Source of the DNA: Deltaproteobacteria bacterium
GTDB lineage: Bacteria; Myxococcota_A; Polyangia; JAAYKL01
Reading direction: 5' to 3'
NCBI GenBank assembly: GCA_016935665.1
Contig: JAFGQN010000151.1
Location: 1 to 64,000 of the forward strand
Length of the DNA: 64,000 bases
This document shows positions 1-9,207 of the stretch, piece after piece. Made by a program: the position numbers and the translations under genes. Under the pieces are notes generated by a model, which made no database searches, had not been told where the DNA came from, and saw only the letters and a program-made list of their open reading frames with translations. How positions within the stretch are numbered: position 1 is the first letter of the stretch; every line of letters starts with the position of its first letter.

Positions 1-480
1 CCGGATGCGTCTACTGTATCGCGAAATCTCCGTCATGCCGACAGCGTCGCTGTTGAAAATCTGCAAGCCCTGCTGCGCAGGATGTGCGTTGAAAGGCTTC
101 GCGCTGAAGGGCTCAGTCGCGTTACAGTGGATTTCGACGGTTCGGTGCAGTCGACCAAAGGCCACGCGGAAGGCACTGCTGTTGGATTCAACAAACAGAA
201 AAAAGGCCGCGCAGTTATTATCCGCTGTTTGCCACCATATCTCAGACCGGCGTGTTTTACGATTTTCATCACAGGAGCGGCAACGTTCACGATTCCAACG
301 GCGCGGCGTAATACATCAGACGCACATTGCTCGATTTGCACAGGGAACTTGCAGGGGTTGTCATGGAAAGCCGCATTGACAGTGCCTACTACAATGAGGT
401 CTTTTTTTCCACCCTTGATCAATGCCATGCGCAATTCACCCGCTCGGCGCGATTTGAGAGAGTTCCAAAGCTGAAAAAAA
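1..480 (+). pseudogene. IS1380-like transposase remnant, 5' end outside window
   Basis: Pieces of one DDE transposase lie in two frames. Frame 1 (positions 1 to about 213) encodes a stretch containing [18 protein letters not shown]. Frame 3 then continues with [19 protein letters not shown] and [12 protein letters not shown], stops at a TAA at 309-311, and resumes with a segment ending DSAYYNEVFFSTLDQCHA and FERVPKLK. The D-D-S order, the motif 'GxxxGYNxxxxGYHPL' (here [15 protein letters not shown]) and RSGNVHxSxGA are typical of IS1380-family transposases as I know them. A frameshift near 214 and the internal stop show it is dead. After about position 480 the similarity fades, and I cannot say what 480-790 holds; the inverted repeats of the element are not identifiable. 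Confidence 0.75.
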
Positions 481-791
481 AAATATTCGGCGAAGGCAAG
501 CAGCACAGAAAAACAATGCCAAAGCGACCTGCGCACTGGCATTTTCAAAGTCTGGGAACGTTCCGTCAGCATTTTTTGCACACTGCAGCAGAAATTACCC
601 GCCCACAGGGAGAACTCACGCTGACAATGAACGCGGAAAAAGCGTTTCGTCGCGACGTCTTTTATTACATGAAAGCTCTGGGAGCAGAAGCTGCCGTCAA
701 TGACGCAGCCTGTCCAAACACTTTTGACCCTCGCGTTTCGGACTTCATCGCTGCAAATTCAAAACAGGCTCAAATGTTTGCAATGTTAGGG

Positions 792-2147
792 TCAATAGTA
801 CATGGTGAGACGTAGCCAGCTTTGGAGGCTGTTGGCGAGAAAGTCTTCGCGGCCGCCAAAGCCTTTGGCGACCATGAACCACATTTGAGCGTCTTCAGTA
901 AAATCCCACTTGATGTCGGCTTCAACCATAGCCGATCCATCGCTGAGCGCCTGAAAGGATGACAGACCAATGGACCAGAAGTCTGCCACGGGATGTTCCA
1001 ATGATTCGAACAGAAAATGGCGACCCAGCATTTTTAATTGGCCTTCGAGAACGTTTATCCAGCTGTTTAAATCGTAACTGCCGTTTTGCTGCAGTGGGCC
1101 ACGGCCATAGTAAAAGTATTCGACCATCAGGTGAGTTTCGAATGGAAAATAGTACTCCAGGCCGCCTTCGGCTTCGGTATAGTTTTTTTCGTTCTTTACC
1201 TGATTATATGCGGCCTCGCCCCAAAGCCGAACGCCCTCAAAATCGATTACTGCATCTCCGCCCATCATCAGGCGCATATGGTTGGTCATGGGTGTTCCAT
1301 TCAATGCATTTTGCACATTAATCATCTGCGTTCGGGTGTGGTAGGCTACAACGGAAAACTGAACCGGCCCAAGGGGAAATTGAAACCGGCCGCCTCCCAC
1401 CCAGTTGTCAAAATCGTTGTCTGGCGATGCCGCCACAAAGTCGAAGGATGTGCGGCCCATGGGCACCACCAGTCGTGCCGCCACAATGCCCTCCTGCTGG
1501 TAAGTTGGGTCCAGCATGTCCTTTTGAACAAACACGTCGGTGGGGTTCCACACATATCCCGCTCCCTGTCCAAGAGGCTGCTTTCCTATTGTCAGCAAAA
1601 AATTGCCAACGGGTATTTTTACATACGCGTTGTCGAGCCAGGCGCGATTTTCAAAAGCGTAAGGGGTCATCAACAATGCCGCCAAAGCGGGGTTCTGCTG
1701 CAACGCCCGTCCGGTTGTCCGAGGCGGAACGATTTCGGACATGCCAAACTGCGCATCCCCTGCAAAAATGCGGGCTACGCCATCGGCTTTAAGTTCAATA
1801 TTTTTTGCCAGCGCCGCGTCCATATCCAATTGAATCAGCAAGTAATCGTATACGTGTTTTTGGACTTTATCGGTGTCGTCTTTCATGGCCAGCAGCGTCA
1901 GCTGATTTTCGAATCGTCCCGAGAACGCAGGACCGCTCGCTATCTCGGTCCTGGCTGTCTCCTCCGGTGCGTCGGCGTTACTCTCCTTTGAGGACTCGCC
2001 GCCTTTCTGGTCTGACTCAGCTGATGGCGTATCATTATCGTACTCCCCTGAAATAAATGCATCTTCATCAAAAGCCACGGCAGGAGGTGACAAAAGAAAA
2101 AGCAGTTGCGTCAACATTAGCAGGTTTATAAAAGTACGACCTGTCAT
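792..2147 (-). CDS. outer-membrane beta-barrel protein of an RND exporter operon
   Basis: 451 residues with a signal peptide (hydrophobic residues 8-25, cleavage probably after AVA), then an acidic Ser/Glu-rich linker (about residues 27-70) and a long series of alternating beta-strands ending in an aromatic C-terminus (LTMYY), as expected for an outer-membrane barrel. No specific family was recognised, but barrel proteins of this size commonly close operons of the type TetR, MMPL exporter, LolA-like protein. The start ATG overlaps the stop of the upstream LolA-like gene by four bases (ATGA), so the two are almost certainly translationally coupled. It may act as an outer-membrane conduit or receptor for what the exporter moves; this is inference from position. 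Confidence 0.7.
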   Translation of the reverse strand: MTGRTFINLLMLTQLLFLLSPPAVAFDEDAFISGEYDNDTPSAESDQKGGESSKESNADAPEETARTEIASGPAFSGRFENQLTLLAMKDDTDKVQKHVYDYLLIQLDMDAALAKNIELKADGVARIFAGDAQFGMSEIVPPRTTGRALQQNPALAALLMTPYAFENRAWLDNAYVKIPVGNFLLTIGKQPLGQGAGYVWNPTDVFVQKDMLDPTYQQEGIVAARLVVPMGRTSFDFVAASPDNDFDNWVGGGRFQFPLGPVQFSVVAYHTRTQMINVQNALNGTPMTNHMRLMMGGDAVIDFEGVRLWGEAAYNQVKNEKNYTEAEGGLEYYFPFETHLMVEYFYYGRGPLQQNGSYDLNSWINVLEGQLKMLGRHFLFESLEHPVADFWSIGLSSFQALSDGSAMVEADIKWDFTEDAQMWFMVAKGFGGREDFLANSLQSWLRLTMYY

Positions 2148-2929
2148 TTTTTTAGTCCTGTTTCGGTGAAAAGCGAATCCGACAATTTTATGTTTACCTC
2201 GGCATGGGCCACTTTCATTACTGTTTTACCACCATCGACCAGGCTCGTCATCGTGTAGAGGAACGGTACTTTCACACCTTTGACATCCCGATAATCCGAC
2301 ATGTCCAGCTGCTTGCTCTGCTCACCGTATTTGTCGAAATACAATACCCGCAATGTGGTGAAGTCTGTTTTTGAAATCCACACAGTTGTCTTTTTGTAGC
2401 TTTTGGGACCTTTTTCCGTAGGCGTCAAAACGAGTTTGTAACACAAGGTCTCGTTCAGCTTTTCCTCGCCCTGGAGGGTGCCTTTCCAGGATTTTGCCAT
2501 TTTTCCCATGGCCATGTCGTCGTATGAGAAATCGCTGCCCTGCACTTTTCGATTGCGCGCGGATGATGCAATTTTTCGAACGCGATTGGTCGATGGAAAA
2601 TAGCTCCAAATATCGTCGCCACTGTTCAGCGTTAAGATTTTCATACCCTTGACCTGGGACGGCGCCAGGTATTCGGTAAGGCCCTTTTCGTTGTCGTCTT
2701 TAGTGTACGACACCATTTTAAAACTGCGCTGATCACCTGTGGGCGAATAGACCGTTTGGGTCAGATATATTTTGGTGGTGTCCGCCCGTGCTTCGTCATC
2801 GACCTTTTGCAGAATGTCCGCCGCACTGAACGGTGGCTTGCCACCAACAACTGCCGCGGAAGCAAAGATTACCGCCAATGCGATTGAAATGGATACATAC
2901 CGTGATGGTTGTCTTTTAAAGCGTTTCAT
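2144..2929 (-). CDS. LolA-like outer-membrane lipoprotein-sorting family protein
   Basis: 261 residues. An N-terminal signal peptide or anchor (residues 11-30) precedes a LolA/LolB-like fold of the group often annotated 'outer membrane lipoprotein-sorting protein'. Supporting stretches are ILTLNSGDDIWSYFPSTNRV, the run 'GSDFSYDDMA' and the closing beta-strands DYRDVKGVKVPF; proteins of this group typically sit beside MMPL-type exporters. The gene overlaps the exporter upstream and the barrel gene downstream, each by ATGA, and has a good ribosome site (GAGGTGG) inside the end of the exporter gene. Likely role: a periplasmic chaperone passing a hydrophobic cargo between the exporter and the outer membrane. 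The cargo is unknown. Confidence 0.8.
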   Translation of the reverse strand: MKRFKRQPSRYVSISIALAVIFASAAVVGGKPPFSAADILQKVDDEARADTTKIYLTQTVYSPTGDQRSFKMVSYTKDDNEKGLTEYLAPSQVKGMKILTLNSGDDIWSYFPSTNRVRKIASSARNRKVQGSDFSYDDMAMGKMAKSWKGTLQGEEKLNETLCYKLVLTPTEKGPKSYKKTTVWISKTDFTTLRVLYFDKYGEQSKQLDMSDYRDVKGVKVPFLYTMTSLVDGGKTVMKVAHAEVNIKLSDSLFTETGLKK

Positions 2930-5685
2930 TTTTCCACCTCCTGTTTTTTAAAAATTAGCGCTGCCACTGCCGGTAAAAATGCAATCGAAATGACCAGACA
3001 GCAGATGACGCCCAGAGTGAGCAGTATTCCCATACCGGCAAGGCCCCTGTGGGCCGCGTCCGCAATGGAACCAAACGCGATGGCGGTAGTCATCGAGGTG
3101 AGCACCAGGGCGCGTCCGGTGTGTTTGAGCACGTGGGGCAAATTCTGGATGCCGCGGTTTTGAATGCCGTGCAGAATGTGCACAGCGTCATCAATGCCAA
3201 TACCCAGAATAAGGGGCAGCGCCATCACATTGGCCACGTCGAATTTGTGTCCAATCAAAGTAAAAATGCCCACCATCCATGCAAAACCCAATAACAGGGG
3301 CAGCATCCCCACCAGCGCATATCCCAAGTGGCGAAAGTCAAGGAGCAGAATCACAAATACAGCGCCCAGCGCCAGGAAAATAGCGAGGATTCCCTTTTCG
3401 CCGATAAGCGTGATGAGTCGGTCCATCAATACCACAGTGCCTGTGACCCCATTTGAAATTTTTTCAGTGGCCTTGTTAAAGAGTGTCATTTTGTTGCCGT
3501 CCCACAGGTCCACGGCGGCGTAGATGGTCACCAGGTTTTCCCCTTTGTGGCTCACAAACCGATCGCGAATTTTGGTGGGCAGTTTATCCACCGACAGCGG
3601 TTCCACACTGGCCATTTCAGTCAGTCGCTCGGCCAGCATGGGAATATACGCCCGCTGCCAATTGGCCACGTGTGTCTTCAGATGCGCATCGGTTTCGAAC
3701 TGTTTTTTCAGATTGATGATTTTCGAAAACTGCCGGTCCTTTCCACCACTCAATTCGGTGCATTGTCGTGCCAATCGGTTTTTCATGGACAGATATGCAA
3801 ACTGACCAATCTCCAATATATTTTTGTTGAGTCGCTCCATCTCCAAAAGCAGTCGCTCTTTTTCTTCATCGGAAATTTTTTCCTGTAGCTGGTAATTTGG
3901 AAAAGGGGCCATTGCACCGCCGGTGGGCAACCCTCGCGTCAGCCTGGATGGCACCCAGGCCTCCGCATTTTGGGCGATGGCGCGTATTACCGGCGTACGA
4001 CGTTTCTGTTGCTGCGCCGACGGTACGTACTGAGAGATACTGTCCACCTGGCCCACCAGACGGTTCTTTTTAATGCGATCGGTAATTTTACGGGCGTCAT
4101 CAACGGTGGGCACACTCACCATGGCAAAATCGGGATTGATTTCAAACTCTCTAAGGATTTCCCGATGCAGCAGTACGGATGGCATATCCGCCGGCTCGAT
4201 TTCCAGCATGTTGGATTCAAATGACGCACCTTTGGCCTTCCACGCGAAAAATACAGTCACCAGGACAAACACCACTACTACCGAAATAGCCACAGGCCGT
4301 CGCATCACCGCCTCTCCGCCTTTTCCCAGCAGGGGAATGGGCACGCCGGATGCCCTTTTGCGGTTTGAGTTCCTTGTCACTTTCTGGCGAATTCTATCGG
4401 CAACCACGTACATGGCCGGCAACACGGTCATTGACGAAATCAGTGTCAGCACAATGCCCCCGGCAAGCACCACACCCAGTTCGATAAACGCATCCAGCCC
4501 CGTGAAAGCCAGCACCACAAAGGCGGTGGCGGTGGTCAGCGCCCCCGTCACCACTCCATTGCCACAGCTGGCGTACATGGCGCGAATACTTTCCGTTGCG
4601 TTGTCGTATCGGGCGCGGGCTTCGGCATACGCGGCGTTGAGATGAATGGCGAACATGGTGGTCATCAGGTTGAGCCGGCCAAATGCCAGCGCAATCAAAG
4701 GAAGCGTCCAGACAATGCCGGTCATTAAATTAATGATGGCCAGAAGGGGCGCGGACCACATGCGAAACGCCACAATGAACAGCACCAGAATCAACACCAG
4801 GGACCAGAGGGTTCCAAAGCCCATATCCTGCTGAGTCACCTCCATTTCCTCCAGCGACAGAACAGGCATTCCGGTCATTCGAATGTTCAAATCCGGAAAA
4901 TCCTTCTGCACCAGACGCACCTGCCGGCGAAGCGATTTGGCGCCATCCATTGTTTCTTCCATTTTGTCGATGGAGATGGTGGGCACGACCATGGCGATAA
5001 GAATAGACTCATCCTGAGAGAACATGTACTGATCGCCGATGGTCATGGCATCCACGGCATTCTCAGCATGGCTGGCCCGCTCTTTTGGGGTGGCTTTGGT
5101 AACCCCTTCCAACCACTTAACGATGGCTTTTAAATTGGAAATGGCGCCGTCTTCCTTCTCGCGCTCGGTGACCGCCGCGCTGTCTTCAATGTATTCCATT
5201 TCCAGAAATTCGTTGTAGGCGGTGAGCAGGTCCGCCATTTCCAGATTGGAAAATAGTGGCTCCAGATTTTCGAGGTCCGAGTGGGTGGTCAGCATGAGTC
5301 CATGCTTCGTAAGATAGTCGGTATCCAGTTTTAAAACAGCGTGTTTCACGTAGGGCGCTGTTTTTCCGGTTTCCCCGCTGGTATAGGTCACTTTGGACAG
5401 CCTCGGTTCCAACCTGTCGATAAACGCGATTTTGTCTTCCCGACGGCCTCCTTTGACACCAATAATAATCTGAGAGGCCGAGTCATATTGTTTCAGGATA
5501 TCATTGTATTCAACGGCGGCCGCATCGGTTTTGGGAAGCAAATCGAGAATACGGGTTTCCATCTTGAGTCCGCGAAGTTCCACAATTACGCCGCTGGCAA
5601 TCAGCAAGACAAAGGCGCCCAACAGCACCCACCAGGGTTTGGTGGACACCAGTTGGACGAGGCGATCATACAGTCGTTCTCGCAT
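2926..5685 (-). CDS. MMPL/RND-superfamily exporter, first-half membrane motif deleted
   Basis: 919 residues from an ATG at 5685 preceded by AAGGGAGGAATAGGC; the frame is open further upstream, but that stretch overlaps the TetR gene and has no support. The architecture is the duplicated RND plan: TM1 (about 20-37), large periplasmic loop, TM cluster, TM7, second loop and second TM cluster. The second half carries an intact GIGIDDAVHI motif. In the first half, LNLMTTMFA runs directly into IHLNAAYAEARA (junction near residue 346), so about 11 residues with the usual GLGxDxA motif are missing and TM4 is too short. Same operon as the TetR gene upstream and the LolA-like gene downstream. Substrate unknown; HpnN-like lipid exporters are the closest type I can suggest. 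Confidence 0.85.
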   Translation of the reverse strand: MRERLYDRLVQLVSTKPWWVLLGAFVLLIASGVIVELRGLKMETRILDLLPKTDAAAVEYNDILKQYDSASQIIIGVKGGRREDKIAFIDRLEPRLSKVTYTSGETGKTAPYVKHAVLKLDTDYLTKHGLMLTTHSDLENLEPLFSNLEMADLLTAYNEFLEMEYIEDSAAVTEREKEDGAISNLKAIVKWLEGVTKATPKERASHAENAVDAMTIGDQYMFSQDESILIAMVVPTISIDKMEETMDGAKSLRRQVRLVQKDFPDLNIRMTGMPVLSLEEMEVTQQDMGFGTLWSLVLILVLFIVAFRMWSAPLLAIINLMTGIVWTLPLIALAFGRLNLMTTMFAIHLNAAYAEARARYDNATESIRAMYASCGNGVVTGALTTATAFVVLAFTGLDAFIELGVVLAGGIVLTLISSMTVLPAMYVVADRIRQKVTRNSNRKRASGVPIPLLGKGGEAVMRRPVAISVVVVFVLVTVFFAWKAKGASFESNMLEIEPADMPSVLLHREILREFEINPDFAMVSVPTVDDARKITDRIKKNRLVGQVDSISQYVPSAQQQKRRTPVIRAIAQNAEAWVPSRLTRGLPTGGAMAPFPNYQLQEKISDEEKERLLLEMERLNKNILEIGQFAYLSMKNRLARQCTELSGGKDRQFSKIINLKKQFETDAHLKTHVANWQRAYIPMLAERLTEMASVEPLSVDKLPTKIRDRFVSHKGENLVTIYAAVDLWDGNKMTLFNKATEKISNGVTGTVVLMDRLITLIGEKGILAIFLALGAVFVILLLDFRHLGYALVGMLPLLLGFAWMVGIFTLIGHKFDVANVMALPLILGIGIDDAVHILHGIQNRGIQNLPHVLKHTGRALVLTSMTTAIAFGSIADAAHRGLAGMGILLTLGVICCLVISIAFLPAVAALIFKKQEVEK

Positions 5686-5687
5686 GC

Positions 5688-6296
5688 CTATTCCTCCCTT
5701 TTTAAAGCCACCCCTTGCACAAAGGCATCCCAAAAGGCGGTGGCCATGGTTTTCATCCCTGGTGTGGGCAGAATCATCCAGTGAAAGATTGCGCCATCGA
5801 GCCATGCGGCAAATGCGGCCGCCACCGATGCCGTATCGATATCCGATCGCACCTGATGTGCATCGATGCCGGCTTCCAGCAGGCCGGCTATCATACTTCG
5901 ATATTCCTGAAACATATTCTGCAGCAGCGCCAGGTTGCCCTTTCCACGGTTGAGCAGCAACATGTATTCCAGGAAGAACCCGTACTGTTCCCCCACGTGC
6001 TCCAGCACATCAACCATCGCATATGTGGAGCTTTTCAATGCCTCCAGGGGCGTCAGAGTCAAATCCACCGATTTTTCAATTTCTGTTCCCATGTGCGACA
6101 ACATTATTTCGAACGCCCCGTGAATAAGCTCCTCTTTGTTTTTGAAGTACTCGTAAACTGTGCCTTTTCCGATACCGGCAGCTTCGGCCACATCATCGAT
6201 GGTCACTTTATCAAATCCATATTTGCCAAACAGTACGCCGGCGGCGCCGGCAATCTCCATTCGTCTCATTTCCCTGTCCACAATTTTTGGCGCCAT
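5688..6296 (-). CDS. TetR-family transcriptional regulator
   Basis: 202 residues. The N-terminal helix-turn-helix is clear (about 25-46: FDKVTIDDVAEAAGIGKGTVYEYFKNKEEL), followed by an all-helical ligand domain without recognisable specificity. The start has AGGAGACT upstream. Its stop codon lies within the ribosome site of the exporter gene, so it is the first gene of a four-gene operon with the exporter, LolA-like and barrel genes. Two palindromic sites lie just upstream, consistent with autorepression of the whole operon and release on binding a hydrophobic ligand. The ligand is inferred only from the operon context. Confidence 0.9.
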   Translation of the reverse strand: MAPKIVDREMRRMEIAGAAGVLFGKYGFDKVTIDDVAEAAGIGKGTVYEYFKNKEELIHGAFEIMLSHMGTEIEKSVDLTLTPLEALKSSTYAMVDVLEHVGEQYGFFLEYMLLLNRGKGNLALLQNMFQEYRSMIAGLLEAGIDAHQVRSDIDTASVAAAFAAWLDGAIFHWMILPTPGMKTMATAFWDAFVQGVALKREE

Positions 6297-6318
6297 TTTT
6301 AGTCTCCTGTTTTTTTCC

Positions 6319-6364
6319 GACTAATCAGTCAGTTTAAAGTTTAATTCCGACTGACCAGTCAGTC
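6319..6364. promoter_or_regulatory. paired TetR-type operator sites
   Basis: A perfect 7-bp inverted repeat with a 2-bp centre, GACTGAC-CA-GTCAGTC, lies at 6349-6364. A degenerate second copy, GACTAATCAGTCAG, lies at 6319-6332. Their centres are 30 bp apart, about three helical turns. Both sit between the TetR start at 6296 and upstream DNA, where the operon promoter should be. Repeats of the TGACTGACNNGTCAGTCA type are typical of TetR-family operators, so autoregulation is the likely function. Confidence 0.7.
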
Positions 6365-6568
6365 AATAAAAAACGCATCCTTTTTTTGAAGGGGTTCAAG
6401 TGACCCGTTTGACCATCGAATTGAGTCAGATAGCACCCTGTTTTACCAGTATTTCCAGAATGGATATGCAATAATTTCAGTATATTATGAAAATTTCAGT
6501 GTTGGCAGAGAGTTTGCGTTCTAAAAGTCACGCGAGACGGATCTCGCAATGACACACAAGGATCACGG

Positions 6569-7282
6569 ATGATGAAAACGTTATTCTTTTTCACTGCAGT
6601 ATTTCTTTACACGCTCTCAGTTAACGCATTCACAGTACGCAGCACCAAGTATGGCGAGCTCGTCAAATGGGAATCCGACGAGATAGATGTATATCTGAGT
6701 CCAACCCTGGAAATGCTGGGGCCATCAGATAAGGTCTATTACGCCGTGGAGGATGCATTTTATACATGGTTGCACGAAGCGGACATTAAACTGCAGGTCA
6801 ATTTCGTTTACGCCGACTGCGAACCGGGATATGCATCGGGTGGCGCCAATACCAACTGCATCACCGTAAAAAGCAACCGGGACACCGGAAACGAAGAGGC
6901 AGGTGGCAACGCCTCCATCACTTACTCTCAGTCCTCCGGAGAAATTTTTGACGGTGATATTGTATTTTATCTGGAAGCGGGCAACTGGAAGTTCGAGGAC
7001 GCCGAAGACGGTCTGGATTTCAAACACGTGGTCCTGCATGAGGTGGGTCATTTTCTTGGCCTGACCCATTCCGACATCGACAAGGCAGTTATGTTTCCCA
7101 CCGTCAACCTGCACACCAGAAAGGTAAGTGTTCTTCACGAAGACGACATTTACGGCGCGCTGGCCCTTTATGACACCAGAGAATTGGAAGAAGGCACGTC
7201 CTGTCAGATGAGTCCTGTAGCCGCTACGGCCAAAGGCGGCCAAAGTGGCCTGTGGACGTTGCTAACGTCACTGCTTTTCTAG
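6569..7282 (+). CDS. secreted matrixin-type metalloprotease (M10-like)
   Basis: 237 residues with a signal peptide (residues 1-20, ending VNA). The catalytic zinc motif HEVGHFLGLTH (His157, Glu158, His161, His167) is followed by a Met-turn at Met175 (AVMFPTV), which defines a metzincin of the matrixin type. No long propeptide or cysteine switch is visible; two cysteines at 84 and 97 could form a disulfide. The C-terminus has a lone Cys followed by a short hydrophobic tail (GLWTLLTSLLF), which may be a weak sorting or anchor signal. Ribosome site AAGGATC precedes two adjacent ATG codons. It stands alone between divergent and convergent neighbours. Role: degradation of extracellular protein. 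Confidence 0.88.
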   Translation: MMKTLFFFTAVFLYTLSVNAFTVRSTKYGELVKWESDEIDVYLSPTLEMLGPSDKVYYAVEDAFYTWLHEADIKLQVNFVYADCEPGYASGGANTNCITVKSNRDTGNEEAGGNASITYSQSSGEIFDGDIVFYLEAGNWKFEDAEDGLDFKHVVLHEVGHFLGLTHSDIDKAVMFPTVNLHTRKVSVLHEDDIYGALALYDTRELEEGTSCQMSPVAATAKGGQSGLWTLLTSLLF

Positions 7283-7330
7283 ATAATTATTGGAAAAAGG
7301 GGCATATTCCGGGGAATTTAGGGGGCCGCT

Positions 7331-8350
7331 CTACTCGAACGCTTTCATCGCCCAGCCGGCGAATCCCATTTTTTCAACCCAGGTTTTGGTGAGGTCGGCG
7401 TTGATGGCTTTGGCGATGTTCACTTCGCCCAGCGCCAGATCCATCTGATCTTCCCGTCTCATGGTTTCACCCAGTTTGAGAGAGAATTTGATCATCAGCT
7501 CATCGCGCTCTTCCACTTTAATTTTGCCGTTGGTCAACGCGATTTCGATGGCGCGCACGAAACCATCGGTATCCACACGGATTTTGGTCTCGTAGAAAGC
7601 ACGACGGCCGCCTTCGCGGGAGCGGGAAGCGGAACCGGCAGTGTTCTGGGGAATCCGATACATGGTGGGAATTTCACCATTGTAAACGAATTTACCGCCG
7701 CCAGCGGAGTAACGCATCCAGCAGTGACTGTCTTCAGATACCTTTTCCGGTGGGAAGGGGTATTTGTAGGCCACATCGGTGCGAACACAGGTGGCGCTGG
7801 TGAGGTTGGTGTATCCTTTTTCGGTACCAATTTCGATCCAGGCATTGATTCCCTGAGGGGGATTGCCCTGGTGACCTTCGATGATTTCCTGAATGGATCC
7901 CGACAGGTTGTCCCATTCCACTTCTTTGCTGTTCTCATCGATTACTTTAAATGTGGAGTATACCACGGACGCCTCGGGATCGGCGGCAAACACTTTGCGG
8001 GCCACTTCGACGCGTTTGAGATCAGACAGGTCGTCCGCATCGATGAATACAACAAAATCTGCATTGTTTTCATAGGCAAAGCGGATACCCACGTTACGGC
8101 AATGTCCGGGGCCGGCATTCACAGTCTGTTTAATGATGGTGATTTTCTCAGGCGCCTTGGCTTTTACTTCTTCGAGATAATCCACAGCTTCCTTGCAGGG
8201 GGAAACGTCATCGATAATAACGCAGTGCCAGTCGCTGTCGGTTTGATTGAAGATGGTATCCATAGTCTCATCGAGATAGGTTTTGGTAATGTTGTTTTCG
8301 TCTCTCCAGTGAGGAATCACGAAACAGGCTTTGCCTTTCAGGTTAGTCAT
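7331..8350 (-). CDS. family 2 glycosyltransferase
   Basis: 339 residues. A GT-A Rossmann-like domain is evident: the N-terminal strand CFVIPHWRDE, VIIDDVSP at about 44-51, NAGPGHCRNVGIRFA at 78-92, and the metal-binding DXD motif FIDADD at 102-107. After the catalytic half comes DSHCWMRY, a typical acceptor-side acidic motif. No membrane segment is present, so it is cytoplasmic or peripheral. The start has an excellent ribosome site (GGAGGATTAAT). The gene is monocistronic. Substrate and product cannot be told from the sequence; cell-surface polysaccharide or glycolipid synthesis is the usual role. Confidence 0.88.
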   Translation of the reverse strand: MTNLKGKACFVIPHWRDENNITKTYLDETMDTIFNQTDSDWHCVIIDDVSPCKEAVDYLEEVKAKAPEKITIIKQTVNAGPGHCRNVGIRFAYENNADFVVFIDADDLSDLKRVEVARKVFAADPEASVVYSTFKVIDENSKEVEWDNLSGSIQEIIEGHQGNPPQGINAWIEIGTEKGYTNLTSATCVRTDVAYKYPFPPEKVSEDSHCWMRYSAGGGKFVYNGEIPTMYRIPQNTAGSASRSREGGRRAFYETKIRVDTDGFVRAIEIALTNGKIKVEERDELMIKFSLKLGETMRREDQMDLALGEVNIAKAINADLTKTWVEKMGFAGWAMKAFE

Positions 8351-8602
8351 ATTAATCCTCCAAAGTTGGTGTTAAAGTTGAGCACACAATTCGGTGTCGT
8401 ACTTAATTTTCGAATTTGAGGGTTTATCAGGATTCATTTTAAAGCACAACGTGTAAAGTTTAGTCCTAAATCATTTTAGTTTCGTAACTAGATTTTATTA
8501 ACGAAGGGCTGACACCCCCTCATAATCGCGGCCTGAAATGTTTAAGAGAGAGTTTTAGAAAGTTTTCCCACGAATTTATTTCCTCGAATTTATTTCAATG
8601 CT

Positions 8603-9073
8603 ATGGTGCGCGCGATGAAGTATGTGAGCATAATTTTTATTAGTTGTTTCATGTTGTTTGGCTGTGCCAAAGAAATCGGTGACTCCTGTAGTAGAGACAT
8701 GAATTGCTCTGTGGATGGTGATCGCACATGTGACGGAACACAGCCGGGCGGGTATTGTCTCATCATTACCTGCTCCCCGGACGAATGTCCCAGCGAGGCG
8801 GTTTGCGCGGAATTCACCACACCGTCGCCGAATTTCGAAGCGGATTCGGATTCTTCAGAATCCCAGGGGCTCTACGCACGGATGGCGCCCAATCGGACCC
8901 GCACGTACTGCCTTAGAAAGTGCAAAAAAGACAAAGACTGTCGGGATCGCTACCACTGCGCGATGGGCGCCGAGCTGGAAGACGAGGTGACAGGGCTCAA
9001 CGGACTGATTATCGACAGCACGTGGCAGGGGCTCGGCGTGTGTGTCCCTGGCAAACCGTTGCCAGAGAAGTAA
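8603..9073 (+). CDS. Cys-rich lipoprotein of unknown function
   Basis: About 156 residues. A signal peptide ends in the lipobox LFGC, so the mature protein is probably anchored to a membrane by lipid. The mature part holds many cysteines in spaced pairs (for example DSCSRDMNCS, TCSPDECPSEAVC, YCLRKCKKDKDC), a pattern common in surface lipoproteins of myxobacteria and relatives and probably forming disulfides. A central Ser/Asp-rich stretch separates two Cys clusters. The start is uncertain: an ATG at 8615 would give MKYVSII, a more usual signal-peptide beginning, and neither ATG has a good ribosome site. No function assigned. Confidence 0.7.
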   Translation: MVRAMKYVSIIFISCFMLFGCAKEIGDSCSRDMNCSVDGDRTCDGTQPGGYCLIITCSPDECPSEAVCAEFTTPSPNFEADSDSSESQGLYARMAPNRTRTYCLRKCKKDKDCRDRYHCAMGAELEDEVTGLNGLIIDSTWQGLGVCVPGKPLPEK

Positions 9074-9207
9074 CCCTGGCACATCACTGACAGATAAATG
9101 CTGTCGGATGGTGATTTTTTTGGGTCATCGGATTGCCGACTTTTCTCTTTCGATCTAATTTGTTATTAAATCAGGTTTAGCGCGGAAATTTCAGGATATC
9201 AGAAATT

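Noticed and set aside
33-581. Long minus-strand open frame over the transposase remnant
   Set aside because: It is antisense to the recognisable transposase pieces and resembles nothing; a shadow frame.
1086-1991. 300-codon open frame opposite the outer-membrane barrel gene
   Set aside because: No ribosome site, Cys/His-rich odd composition and antisense to a well-supported exported protein.
7190-7282. MYXO-CTERM-like tail on the matrixin protease
   Set aside because: There is a Cys and a hydrophobic stretch but no basic residues at the end and the spacing is poor; too weak to call.
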